Both the position numbers and the translations under genes were made by a program. This document shows, piece by piece, positions 26,401-32,368 of a stretch of DNA of 47,132 bases (its first letter is position 1; every line of letters begins with the position of its first letter). The notes under the pieces were generated by a model that made no database searches, was not told the DNA's origin, and was given only the letters and a program-made list of their open reading frames with translations. This DNA is from JAWODU01 sp046483125 (lineage in GTDB: Bacteria > Verrucomicrobiota > Kiritimatiellia > UBA8416 > JAWODU01): the NCBI GenBank assembly GCA_046483125.1, contig JAWODU010000055.1:1-47132 (forward strand). The letters run 5' to 3'.

Positions 26401-28291
26401 ACGCTATCGAATCAATCCACGCGTTTGTCCACGTGCTTCCCCCGTCCACCGAGTATTCAACCCGGAATTCCACGTCGTTGTCGTCTCCGTGGTCGATGTC
26501 CGTTTCCATCTGCACCAGACCCGATCCGTCCGTCGCCTGGGTCAGATTAGTCGGCGCGGCGGCCTCCGGCCCGGCCGTACCCGTACCCTTGACAGTCCAG
26601 TTGTACGGGTCGGCCGCGCCGTCGTTGTTGGCGATGCTCACCGTGCCGGTGCGCGCTCCCTCCGCGCCGGGAGTGAACCGGATCGTAAGAAACGCGTTAC
26701 TGCCGGCAACGATGTTCGTCGTCAGGCTTCCCGCGACGCTGAAATCGCCCGAATGCGTTCCGCCGAAAACCACTGTCGGCGTACCCGTAAGAATCAGGTT
26801 GGCCGCTCCGGTGTTCGTTATGGTAAACGTGTGATCCTTCGGGCTTCCGCCGTAAACAACTTCACCGTAATCCGTCCCATCGGCGACCTGGGGGGATGTG
26901 TCGTTGTCGGCGATAGCCGCACCGTTCGTCCCCAGCAGGCCCATTTCGGGATCGTCGCACAGAATTGTGTAGGTGTGATTGCTGTAAGAGCCCAGGACGG
27001 CCCCCGTCGCGTTTGAAAGAGCAACGATGATCGTCTCGTCGCCTTCGTATACGGCGTCGTCGACAATGCTCAACCCGATTGTCCCCGATACGTTGCCCAC
27101 CGTAATCGTGGCCGTGCCGGCCGGCAGTGTGTAGTCGACTCCGCCGCCGTCCGCCGTGCCGCCCGTGACGGAATACTGCACGGTCATGTCCGCGCCGGAC
27201 GCCTCCGAAAGCGTTATCGCGAGGTTGGTGGAGGTAACCGATTCCGCGCCGCCGGAATTGGTCAGCGCGAACTGTACTGTCGCCATGGCGGTGGTGAAGA
27301 CGACCGGAGTGGGCGAATTTGTTGCCCAGTCTTCGCCGACGGAGTTCGTTGCGTAACAGCGGTAGTAGTAAGTGCGGTTCGCGATCAGGCCGGTGAGGTT
27401 TGTGGAAAAAGGCCCGTTCGCCAGCGTACCCAGGTACTCGTTGCTGTTCCAGTTCGCTTTTACCTCGCCGGCGTCGTTCGTGCCCCAGTAGATGTATACG
27501 TCCGTCGACCCTCCGGCCTGCATGCCGCCGTTGAGTGTCGCCGTGGCGGTCCCCACGCCGGAGGCGGCCGCGTTGGTGACCACCGGCTCGGCAACTGCCG
27601 GCTTCAGTCCGAGCGTGCCCGCGGCCCACTTGTCGTCGATCGAGGAGTCAAATACGCCGGGATCAATGGCGCCGGCCGAGGACTGCAGTTTGTCCGCCCC
27701 CGTCCCGTTGATATCCTGGTTGCTCGCCCGGTCGTATCGTTCGGTGAACCCCGACGGCTCCGTGTATGTTGTATCTTTCTTAACGTTCGCGGCCATGGCC
27801 AGAATCATACAGCCGTCGATTGAAGTGGTTATCTGCGGCGGGTCCGGATTGCCGGTGCCGCCGTTCCCGTCGGCCACGGCCCACGCGTCCACCGGATCGG
27901 ACGTGCTCACGTTCCGGTACGCCACGATGATTCCAACGAGGCTGTCGTCGCTTTCCCAGGTGTAACTGCCGCTTTCACCCGAAGCCACCTTGTAATAGGC
28001 GTGGAACGAAACTTGGTCGACGTCCGCCGATTCAAATATCTCGGTCCAGTCGGAGGGAACGACGGTGATGTCTTTGTCGGCCTTGCTGGATATGTGGGCA
28101 ATCATTACGTCGTCGTCCTGAACGCCGCCCGGAACGGCCACCGCCACGCTCTTGTTTCCATCGGCCGTGCTGACTCCCACGTACGTGATACCCCCAAACG
28201 CGGGCACCGCAAGCAGACACAGCACACAGGCGAGCGCATAGAGGATCATCCTCCGCCGCTTGCTCAATTTACCTGTCCGCTTTGCGTTCAC
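17492..28291 (-). CDS. Giant modular secreted adhesin-like protein
   Basis: The protein has 3599 residues, with a signal peptide at about 12-33. Approximate order: a jelly-roll-like domain 34-235; a fibronectin-III-like unit 240-335 (TATLNGGM..YYYRCYATNS); a Calx-beta unit 336-446 (DDAVYEGDETIIVALSN); a choice-of-anchor-D-like unit 447-570; sandwich repeats to 935; three C1q-like units 935-1372; Fn3 1375-1475; Calx-beta 1480-1587 (TAVEGGEDTGTI); Gly-rich beta-helix-like blocks 1588-2815, each with MTWD..YTGTV..G.FTN and GGGGR repeats; Fn3 2818-2925; Calx-beta 2927-3032; three more C1q-like units 3040-3473; a final Fn3. It has no PEP-CTERM, LPXTG or type 9 tail. It should be exported, and a role in adhesion, matrix or polysaccharide binding is likely. 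Long antisense frames across it are shadows. Confidence 0.88.
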   Translation of the reverse strand: MNAKRTGKLSKRRRMILYALACVLCLLAVPAFGGITYVGVSTADGNKSVAVAVPGGVQDDDVMIAHISSKADKDITVVPSDWTEIFESADVDQVSFHAYYKVASGESGSYTWESDDSLVGIIVAYRNVSTSDPVDAWAVADGNGGTGNPDPPQITTSIDGCMILAMAANVKKDTTYTEPSGFTERYDRASNQDINGTGADKLQSSAGAIDPGVFDSSIDDKWAAGTLGLKPAVAEPVVTNAAASGVGTATATLNGGMQAGGSTDVYIYWGTNDAGEVKANWNSNEYLGTLANGPFSTNLTGLIANRTYYYRCYATNSVGEDWATNSPTPVVFTTAMATVQFALTNSGGAESVTSTNLAITLSEASGADMTVQYSVTGGTADGGGVDYTLPAGTATITVGNVSGTIGLSIVDDAVYEGDETIIVALSNATGAVLGSYSNHTYTILCDDPEMGLLGTNGAAIADNDTSPQVADGTDYGEVVYGGSPKDHTFTITNTGAANLILTGTPTVVFGGTHSGDFSVAGSLTTNIVAGSNAFLTIRFTPGAEGARTGTVSIANNDGAADPYNWTVKGTGTAGPEAAAPTNLTQATDGSGLVQMETDIDHGDDNDVEFRVEYSVDGGSTWTNAWIDSIASVDYGAAPGIDNSATYQVGTNSAYVKTTNGANTVTFKWDTQNAGNGESTITTGYVSTVRIRLRPYDGSFPGSWVTSASDFTVDNKAPVISQAIHFETAPTAGDTSFALDAAFTEDSPYTNVYGYKLNGAGSYTYAGGDTNADPAAVTFNVTLDGDDYFNAIMCVHTDDFGNVTTSEDTSSNYVCPLTNPAPAVVTQTMDSIEITINTNASQTGSGILYAVKEAGGQYVQADGTLGGSEVWQTLAAWGTNIVVTNLSAGTTYTFSTSAGNPSDAAPTIAENSASAYSAAAAGTTDGANVPDAPSGTAWLCSTQLVDGTTDVNVGTPADLELTFTAADGDYYEAASWTASNLTVKADGDYLVHAALPMGPASVERSCVQLQVYTNGVGVPGGVGESSYIRALDGHAESSDHVSVLVPGLSSNDTISVRVKGTAASGTVDMGQGSLFVEYIAGSRKVFAATAADNAAGNINNATASGLQWTSYRKDAGAFTHTDGQTDITLADAGGYLVYVNIPVYSAVARSGPKVMVRLDGATVSGGVGRQGYIRALSGHNDASVHWFGLIQAAAGQVLTLETQADAAAGTVSVQSGLEASLYVERVNTNSGWYAGRGTTVVTGGTDWNGSATPRDIQWSADDVIDSMPFAHTNSNEIVLKRDGDYLVTYNDSLYSAAARPNVKITLAADGTALTGAEAKSHYIRAADGHNNSSACLLHFLNNVSSGTRLTLRAAQEAQSGSVTAAEDAKLTVRWFDPGYPIIENEDPTGITTSSAWLNGNLAHTGTAQTAVYVFWGDTDGTTNKSSWGTNVLVDANASEGTVQYQPTDLTADTTYYYRYYASNSYGVSWADASKIFISGEITATATDSTAVEGGEDTGTIRISRPVTATNEPLAVYYTCSGTASNGVDYLELSGSVTMAAGESNAFLTISAILDLNAEGNETATITLSSGLYAIGSPSQADVTISDVPYTQIVWDNDDGDELASNPNNWDPDGVPTDADLIVLNGTCTDNMTWDTNATNVVGGWFQDAGYTGTVTIETTCGNYGGTFTNLTIDGGCTISNGVWTHLNNNDDTAAPWLEHSRLRLTVNGNLVVGANAGMNATGRGYQGGQGPGGTLAYTTSSKYRTSASHGGLGSSLAPVYGSVTKPENIGSGGEGGNSTSADTRGGGAIYLDVAGRTTVEAGAVIQADGLIHNYGAGSGGSVYIETGSIEGGGMVRADGGSSESLDYTYDGGGGRVAVVLTDTDADFSLFTGTARAYSGSNSVGKECAAGTVYLQTGAQTDGEGTLIVKNNDYTASEPYTTLMPDGFDISVCSEVIVKEKGRLAIDDDNPLTWDNLNLTGSGYDASYFTVSGDALVTYPDTVTVQDYTLMADGISKTLTNVVVATNGVISHTQGDGYKINMTLAGDLTVEAGGSIDVQDKGGTGNPGDSMADYIGGSHGGLGADSTGSYDPNPTYGSWLTPTNQGSHGNTGGARGGGVIVLDVAGTTTVEPGGTISAHGDSSLDGGDGLNGGSGGSVWLTTSNLLGAGNINADGASAANPRCGGGGGRIAVYLTGAGAAFHSFTNSGGVIQAIGGDGSSSKDAAAGTVYLEEGNDGSGGGTVYIYNADRTPLDGQVTHMPASYAGGNPEFEADDDLTNAVLHVRSSGNVNVTAESHIGDLFLDSGCNLKLDYDLYVYTNEHELDGGVEGPGQIIWLAENWGPVALATNMSLTLDAGGEATITANDLDDGSYDRDTGPSNLVISIDTNYFTSEDIGQNAVVLTADDGALTHSITVTVTVVGYGSMIWTGNGADELASNSNNWSLLRVPTNTDCIVIDGTTGANPDKDMTWDQGSNGLPDTVSIWQQTENYTGTVTFATMYPGQGSFTNFTVSSNMFIHGGTVTHQDLNNDSSAPWVETHRLALTVGELLEIDGDGSIDVTGLGFNNDCGPGASLDNYESGGYGGYGYSDDDGEGQAYGVIISPTNCGSGGTWSPGYGGGAVKLTAGTLSVLGTNVCITAKGGDTTSAGSGGSIYITAGSLTGTGTIAGSGGDGDSWRGGSGGRIGIFLTNSAARISDIQADLQACSGEGDRGLGGAGTVYLEDPSHVSGQGELVIDNNNMESSLSTTKHCPLCPDANDSHHFAKLTVRDYSADGGHVTLVNDITVDDILIEQDGYISLVTNGDYTITVNTYEHHLDDPTQSGPGSTNLVDQYSNILWLGPVAPEIQNQSATGVTASTAWLNAYLSEEGQDTAYVYAFWGTSDGGTIKGDWTTNEYLGAETAGDVTEKITNLTGGVEYFFRFYASNSLADAWATNTLTFIPEGEVTIQATDPVAEEGGDGGTFTVYRPATATSGALVVNFTISGTATETNDYTLDQSGGSVTIPAGCASAAINVSPVDDMVTNEPTETVILTLAEGGYAIGSPSNATVSILENDSGGTDFGRYAWLYSTACGTGGQPMTWSTNTINTAVFSVPGGADTNITVLETGDYFIALTLPLTGTRRFSTIRAEVYTNGMLAAGAHGESSCLYTETSHKESSDHFGALLQLQSNDTIQVRTDLTSSHLSGDNPTVDGRASLYIEKIGSSRTVFAAHGTDNDAGDINSDGAMVWDASIRQDSGFTFTGGNTNITLDSAGYYVVYVNIPLNNSGDTDWIAPRMSVKLDGAVVPGGYGQQGFMRGDIDVDHDNSSTHWSGVVCADNPNQEMTIATLPDETTGAASVQSGRKASIYIEKLDTPRDMFISRGWDLTGGTNWNPSSRQTVEWEYDYVVDPDTFIHSTNSNPHQITVRKAGNYLLTYNDALTSKENGVNPSVQVLVDGTEVTGAECRSHYIHNGSLDHAHSSGSLVFMLTDLSVGSVITVTTEKEANGGHTDDEDDAMIFIEYKPFSITPLTVNNANGATAVTESSATLNGQMTGADNYAYVYVYWGDNDGGTNFGSLTWDHVEEFGWSGGGMFATNITSDIYGGREYFYQFYASNTYEQVWAPNCTNFWTPASTGDRGWIFEFE

Positions 28292-28403
28292 ATCAGCCTC
28301 AAATCTTCCGCCTCTTCCACTGCGTCGTCTGTCGTCTACCGTCCGTCATGGACAACGCTGTGTCCAAATACAACCCACCCGCTCCGCGTGCTTGTCTTTT
28401 TCG

Positions 28404-28507
28404 CGCGGGCAGGCTGAATCAGGGCACACTGCACCCCTTCTATGATTACTCTATAATCTTACTCCTTTTCGGGGGTATCCGGCAAATTGTATTTTGAGTT
28501 TTTCCGG
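28404..28507. repeat. Outer direct repeat of the nucleotidyltransferase island, left copy
   Basis: It shares GCTGAATCAGGGCA (28413-28426) and GGGGTATCCGGCAAATT (28472-28488) with 31600-31701, in the same order, orientation and spacing (59 and 58 bp). The middle is AT-rich and diverged. It has no open frame. Confidence 0.7.
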
Positions 28508-28685
28508 GTTCGGCATTTGTCGAAAACATGAGCAATTCACGTACCGGCAGGGTAGTTCTGGAGAAAAAACCCGTTTTCGGCGGTAAGAGGCGCCATTTGG
28601 CTGTAAAAACGGCGGAATCCGCTGAAATCTGCCCCTTCAGACGGCCGAATCCGGCCCTTCACGCGGCCGCGTCCGGCCGGGGCGG
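28508..28685. other. Gap with short G/C-rich near-repeats, no gene seen
   Basis: It holds two imperfect copies of CCCTTCANRCGGCCGNRTCCGG near 28633-28676. No ribosome site or coding pattern is visible. It separates the outer and inner repeats of the nucleotidyltransferase island. Confidence 0.4.
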
Positions 28686-28767
28686 GTAAGCCGGTTGGGA
28701 ACAACCGGCTTTACTGAAGGGAGAGTACGTCCGGTTGTGCCGGCCGGACATGAGGAAGGTTCCCGGA
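28686..28767. repeat. 82-bp structured direct repeat, left copy
   Basis: It is 91% identical to 30608-30689 and exactly the same length. Hairpin 1 is AAGCCGGTTG-GGAA-CAACCGGCTT. Hairpin 2 is GTCCGGTTG-TGC-CGGCCGGAC, in which two G-T pairs replace the A-T pairs of the right copy. The loop sequence GGGAAC can pair with GTTCCC near the 3' end, giving a possible pseudoknot kept in both copies. The copies bracket the two-gene NTase/winged-helix module. Confidence 0.8.
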
Positions 28768-28785
28768 GTTTGTTTAAGAATGGTA

Positions 28786-28813
28786 TTGCATTGTAGCATA
28801 CAAGATGTATACT
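28786..28813 (+). promoter_or_regulatory. Predicted sigma70-type promoter of the NTase module
   Basis: TTGCAT (28786-28791), a 16-bp spacer and TATACT (28808-28813) lie about 115 bp upstream of the first NTase gene. The 12-mer CATACAAGATGT overlaps the spacer and -10 box (28797-28808) and occurs again at 28857-28868, exactly 60 bp on, so it may be an operator. Confidence 0.5.
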
Positions 28814-28830
28814 AGAGTGGAGTTATGAAT

Positions 28831-28945
28831 TCTGGGGTATCCACTTGACTGGCGTTCATACAAGATGTGGTATGTGCCTGTTGTTGTCATCCCGAGCGAG
28901 AAGCACAACATGTAGGGGGTACGCCAATGAACTGGATACCCCAGA
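28831..28945 (+). promoter_or_regulatory. 13-nt inverted repeat across the NTase start
   Basis: TCTGGGGTATCCA (28831-28843) is the exact reverse complement of TGGATACCCCAGA (28933-28945), which overlaps codons 3-7 of the NTase gene. In the mRNA the arms could pair and mask the start region (28927) and the GGGGG ribosome site just before it. A piece of the GTCATCCCGAGCG repeat lies in the loop. Confidence 0.4.
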
Positions 28946-29562
28946 TTATGAATTTCGAAAACCCCGACCAGATTGACGGTGCTTTACAGCGATTGGGTAC
29001 GAGCCTGCTTTACGAATATGCCGATCCTGTTGCTGTGGTTGTCTGCGGCGGCAGTGCGCTGAGCGCTCTTGACATGGCGCGGCGAACCACGAGGGATGTC
29101 GACATACTTGCCATTGCGGAAAAAAGGGGAGACAGCGTAAACCTGCGGCTCGATCTGGATCTCCCGGAGATTGTCCGCCGGACGGCGGCGCGGGTCGGGC
29201 GGGACCTGGGACTCGAAGACGACTGGCTGAATATGGGACCGAAAGAAGTCCTGGCGGCTTATGGGCCGCCGGAGGGAATGACGGAGCGGTGGCAACGCCG
29301 CGAATATGGGCCATGCCTGACGGTGTATTTCATCGGGCGTCTGGACCAGGTTCACCTCAAGCTTCTGGCGGCGGCTGATCCGAAAGCTCAGCCGCACCAT
29401 TTGGAGGATCTTGCTGAGCGGATCAGGCCCACGAGGAAGGAGATACGGTCTGCGGTGAAATGGTTGCTGAACCGGGAAACGTCTTCGTGGTTTCGGGGAC
29501 GGGTAAGGCGTATTGTAGAGGCTTTGGGATATGACAACATCAGTTACGAAATTCCGGAATGA
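28927..29562 (+). CDS. Nucleotidyltransferase-fold protein (defence or toxin-antitoxin type)
   Basis: The protein has 211 residues. The NTase signature is VVVCGGSALSALDM (residues 36-50) followed by TTRDVDIL with Asp57 and Asp59, the paired metal-binding acids of the pol-beta-like NTase superfamily. A helical C-terminal half follows. Such stand-alone NTases act as toxins or antitoxins (AbiEii-like, DUF6036-like) that modify tRNA or a partner protein. The internal ATG at 28927 was chosen because it has GGGGG upstream and begins at the family N-terminus; the frame extends 20 codons further into a repeat. It overlaps the next gene by 32 bp, showing tight coupling. Confidence 0.75.
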   Translation: MNWIPQIMNFENPDQIDGALQRLGTSLLYEYADPVAVVVCGGSALSALDMARRTTRDVDILAIAEKRGDSVNLRLDLDLPEIVRRTAARVGRDLGLEDDWLNMGPKEVLAAYGPPEGMTERWQRREYGPCLTVYFIGRLDQVHLKLLAAADPKAQPHHLEDLAERIRPTRKEIRSAVKWLLNRETSSWFRGRVRRIVEALGYDNISYEIPE

Positions 29563-30568
29563 TTTCAAGCAGGGAGTTCTCGACTTCGCATGGCATGAAT
29601 GGTGCCGCGCAGGGGTGCCCGGCAGTTCAAAGCCGGGGAATACCTGGATAGTCGACCCCGAGGTCCTGCTGGCTTTTACAACTGAAGCGGGGCGGCATGA
29701 TGCAAGGTTGTTCGACGAGGTTCTCGGCTGGCTGGCCGTGAACGGTGATTGGATCAATACCGGCCGGCTTTCCGCAGTGATGAAACATGACGGGACCGGG
29801 GATCGTGCCGTTGCCGGCGCGATGGCGGCCTGGATGTGCGAGCGGGACAGCTCGTTGAAATGGCGGGGCATTGCGCGCCGCAGCCTGGGGGAGGCGTACA
29901 GCCCGGAAGAGTCCCTGTTTCAGACTGTGCCTGCCGGTACGATACCGGGCAGGGGGCAGGCAGACAAGTGTTTCAAGGCCTATGGATTACTGCGCGGAAA
30001 AGTGCGGATAAGCACAAGGGCACAACACATAAACCTGAATGAAGCCGCGAACATCGTATTCAGGACCCGGGCTCTCTTCGGTATCGGTATCCGGGCGGAC
30101 GTAATAGCTCATTTGCTGTGCACACAGAGCGGACATGCCCGAGGCATTGCCGAAGCGCTGGGCTACAACCATATGCGTGTCGGGGAGGTGCTGGCGGGAC
30201 TGGCGAAAGGCGGGTTCATTTCCGTCCGGGCAGTGGGCCGCGCAAAGAGTTACCGGCTTGACCGGAAACGGTGGTCTTCATTGACGCGTATTCAGGGAAC
30301 GTCGGCGGTGCAGTGGGTAAACTGGCGGGCGCTGGTGCGGGGCCTGACTGCAATCTGGCGGGCAGGAGAGACAATCGATGGAAAAAGGGCTGATGACTAC
30401 ATAGTCTCTTCGAAAATGCGTTCGGCTATGCGGAAGGCGCGGGATGATCTTCGTGCCAGCGGTATAGAATTCGACATACATGATGACGAAAGTTACATCG
30501 CGGAAGCCTACCTGCCCGTGTTTTTGGATGACTGCGCGGGAATAGTGGGTACGCTTTTATCTGTATAA
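29531..30568 (+). CDS. Winged-helix protein, partner of the NTase
   Basis: The protein has 345 residues. Residues about 183-248 form a winged-helix domain of MarR/ArsR-like pattern: a helical lead-in, IAEALGYNHMRVGEVLAGLAK (recognition helix region), then GGFISVRAVGRAKSYRLDR as the wing. The N-terminal 180 residues and the C-terminal 90 residues are mostly helical and not recognised. Its start lies 32 bp inside the NTase gene, so the two form one operon. A DNA-binding regulator paired with an NTase resembles the AbiEi/AbiEii arrangement, although the AbiEi N-terminal wHTH layout is not seen. It may bind the CATACAAGATGT repeats upstream; that is inference. Confidence 0.65.
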   Translation: MTTSVTKFRNDFKQGVLDFAWHEWCRAGVPGSSKPGNTWIVDPEVLLAFTTEAGRHDARLFDEVLGWLAVNGDWINTGRLSAVMKHDGTGDRAVAGAMAAWMCERDSSLKWRGIARRSLGEAYSPEESLFQTVPAGTIPGRGQADKCFKAYGLLRGKVRISTRAQHINLNEAANIVFRTRALFGIGIRADVIAHLLCTQSGHARGIAEALGYNHMRVGEVLAGLAKGGFISVRAVGRAKSYRLDRKRWSSLTRIQGTSAVQWVNWRALVRGLTAIWRAGETIDGKRADDYIVSSKMRSAMRKARDDLRASGIEFDIHDDESYIAEAYLPVFLDDCAGIVGTLLSV

Positions 30569-30607
30569 GTTGCAGAGATATGCACATACCGGAAGCATGA
30601 GGCAGGG

Positions 30608-30689
30608 GTAAGCCGGTTGGGAACAACCCGCTTTACTGAGGACAAAGTACGTCCGGTTGTGCCAACCGGACATGAGGAAGGTTCCCGGA
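30608..30689. repeat. 82-bp structured direct repeat, right copy
   Basis: This is the partner of 28686-28767, with seven differences in 82. Hairpin 2 is perfect here (GTCCGGTTG-TGC-CAACCGGAC); hairpin 1 has one mismatch. It starts 39 bp after the winged-helix gene. Confidence 0.8.
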
Positions 30690-30744
30690 AATCAGAAACC
30701 GCCAGAGCGGGGACAACGCACACTTATACCGGCGTCCGGACCGC

Positions 30745-31170
30745 TCAGCCATTGTCAGCATTCGGCTCTTGCTCGTGTGTCATTGAATTAAGATACTTTT
30801 TAATCCGCTGCACAAACTTCTCGGCATCTTGAACCCTGCGGGTCGCCCGCTCTTTGCCTATTTCAACATCAATTTCGTAATCGCCAAGCTCTCTATCCTC
30901 CTGCTCGGCGGCAAGTATCTTTGCAAACTCAGTCTCAACGAGTCCTGCCTCGACGACATGCAGGCCGAACAGTCTTCTTACAGCCTTGTGTGTATCCGCG
31001 GAGATATCTCTGACTGCCAGAGCAGCTTTGGCTGAATGAAGAACTGCGTAATATGCCCGCGACACGGCGTCCTCGAACAGCTCAGCTTCCAGAAGTGTTG
31101 TCGCCGCCCGAAGCGCCTTTGCGGCGCGAGCTGTCTCCTTATCGACGCGGCCTGGATACTCCGTCGTCAT
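30745..31170 (-). CDS. HEPN-domain protein (UPF0332-like), toxin candidate
   Basis: The protein has 141 residues, all helical. SRAYYAVLHSAKAAL has Arg38 and His45, the R-x(4-6)-H motif of HEPN ribonucleases, in the UPF0332 style. A basic and acidic C-terminal helix follows. HEPN proteins paired with minimal NTases form type VII-like toxin-antitoxin systems in which the NTase modifies and silences the HEPN RNase. Here the ATG overlaps the stop of the MNT gene (ATGA), the usual tight pairing. Confidence 0.85.
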   Translation of the reverse strand: MTTEYPGRVDKETARAAKALRAATTLLEAELFEDAVSRAYYAVLHSAKAALAVRDISADTHKAVRRLFGLHVVEAGLVETEFAKILAAEQEDRELGDYEIDVEIGKERATRRVQDAEKFVQRIKKYLNSMTHEQEPNADNG

Positions 31171-31496
31171 ATCGGCACACCGTCTCTGACTACGTTATTT
31201 GCAAATGAAGATCCGCCTCGACACATTTCTTCGAACTTGTTTCTGCTGACCGTTTTAGCGGAGATACAAATCCCTGTCTCAAGCAGAAGATCGGTCGTAA
31301 TATCATAAACTTTGTCGCAGATATGCCAGTCGTCGCCGGAGACAGTCACAAGAACATCAAGGTCGGAATCCGCCCCGTCGTCTCCGCGCGCCTTGGAGCC
31401 GAACAGCCGCGCCTCAGGCTCCTCATCAGACAGGGCTTCGCGCAGCATACTCTTGAACCTGCTCAGAGCCTGTCTCTCATGTTCGCTCAGTGCCAT
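31167..31496 (-). CDS. Minimal nucleotidyltransferase (MNT), antitoxin candidate
   Basis: The protein has 109 residues from ATG 31496, which has GGGGAGG just upstream; an earlier ATG at 31535 adds 13 residues. The motif GSKARGD (33-39) followed by SDLDVLV (Asp45, Asp47) is the MNT signature G-S-x-A-x-G-(D)-x(n)-S-D-x-D. Its C-terminus lies four bases inside the HEPN start. In characterised pairs, the MNT adds AMP to the HEPN toxin near its active site. Confidence 0.88.
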   Translation of the reverse strand: MALSEHERQALSRFKSMLREALSDEEPEARLFGSKARGDDGADSDLDVLVTVSGDDWHICDKVYDITTDLLLETGICISAKTVSRNKFEEMCRGGSSFANNVVRDGVPI

Positions 31497-31599
31497 AATC
31501 GCCTCCCCTGTGCGCACCCCGGACCATTGCCGCAAACAAGGGCTTCCACGCCCGCCCCTGCCGCATACTACTCAGATTTCCGCGCTTTTCCTGTTATAA

Positions 31600-31701
31600 C
31601 GCGGGAATGCTGAATCAGGGCAGACTTCACCCTTCTTGCAATAGTTTTAAATTTTATTCTATTTTTGGGGTATCCGGCAAATTCTATTTTCAGTTTTCCG
31701 G
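31600..31701. repeat. Outer direct repeat of the nucleotidyltransferase island, right copy
   Basis: GCTGAATCAGGGCA at 31609-31622 and GGGGTATCCGGCAAATT at 31667-31683 match the left copy at 28404-28507. The 3' end of the decayed NTase gene runs into it, so its coding end may have been replaced by the repeat. Confidence 0.7.
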
Positions 31702-32021
31702 CGCAATCCTCTGTGCGGCGCGCTTTTCCGCGGTGTCAAAGCTGTCGACACCCGCCGCCCCGAGGTGAAACTGGACCACTCCCCATCGCGTCTGGTAAGT
31801 CTGGACGAAATTCTGACCCTGTCGCCGAGAGGAACCAGCGGGACATCAAGATGTTCTGCCAGAAGTCTGTTGATTCGATCGACGTTCTCGATATCACGGC
31901 CCGGAACGTAGAAATCCCAGTCCATGGAAAATCTGGGCAGGCCTTGGAGTCTGACGGCCTGTCCGCCGATCAGCAGATATCGCACGTTATTGGCGTTAAA
32001 CAGTTTGATCAATTCGTCCAT
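31690..32021 (-). pseudogene. Frameshifted and truncated nucleotidyltransferase
   Basis: The first 69 residues are a normal NTase start: LLIGGQAVRLQGLP with FSMDWDFYVPGRD (DxD-type acids). After VPLGDRV the frame degrades, but another frame continues with QNFVQTYQTRWGVVQFHL and GAAGVDSFDTAEKRAAQR, which is clearly coding-like and completes the fold, ending APEN-stop at 31690-31692. One base is therefore lost (or two gained) near 31813-31822. The repaired protein would still be short and ends inside the outer direct repeat. It overlaps the 65-aa gene by 13 bp. A sequencing error cannot be excluded. Confidence 0.65.
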
Positions 32022-32206
32022 CGCGCACCTTCGTTGAGAACGAGTTCCTTGAGCAGTTGTTTTTTCCAGGCATTCATTTCTTCGCAGGAATTGAATTTCC
32101 TTGACGCGAACGGAGGAAGGTTCGCCAGCTTCGGAACAGGGTATACCCGGGATTCACGTGCCCATATTTCCATTTTGGCGCTGTAGTTGTCGGTATATTT
32201 TTTCAT
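32009..32206 (-). CDS. Small partner protein of the decayed NTase
   Basis: The protein has 65 residues, MKKYTDNYSAKMEIWARESR at the start and a charged, helical end (EEMNAWKKQLLKELVLNEG). I do not recognise a family. It overlaps the NTase start by 13 bp and both are on the minus strand, so they form a two-gene unit; small proteins at this position are often the antitoxin. If the NTase is dead, this may be a leftover. Confidence 0.55.
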   Translation of the reverse strand: MKKYTDNYSAKMEIWARESRVYPVPKLANLPPFASRKFNSCEEMNAWKKQLLKELVLNEGARWTN

Positions 32207-32368
32207 TTCACATATAATAGCGTATTTCCGGCCCCTCAGGCAAATCTATTGGTCCGCGCGGTTTGGAGGGTCGATAAACAAGGGTCTGTGGGATAAACGG
32301 CAAAAAAATGCGTTGTGACTGTTGACAAGCCGGCGAATAAGGGCGAAAAAGGATGACGGTGAGTTCGA

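Noticed and set aside
28686..30689. A CRISPR array
   Set aside because: There are only two copies of the 82-bp repeat with genes between them; no regular spacers exist here or elsewhere in the window.
32322..32350. TTGACA upstream of the ABC exporter as a promoter
   Set aside because: The -35 is perfect, but no acceptable -10 box lies 16-18 bp downstream.
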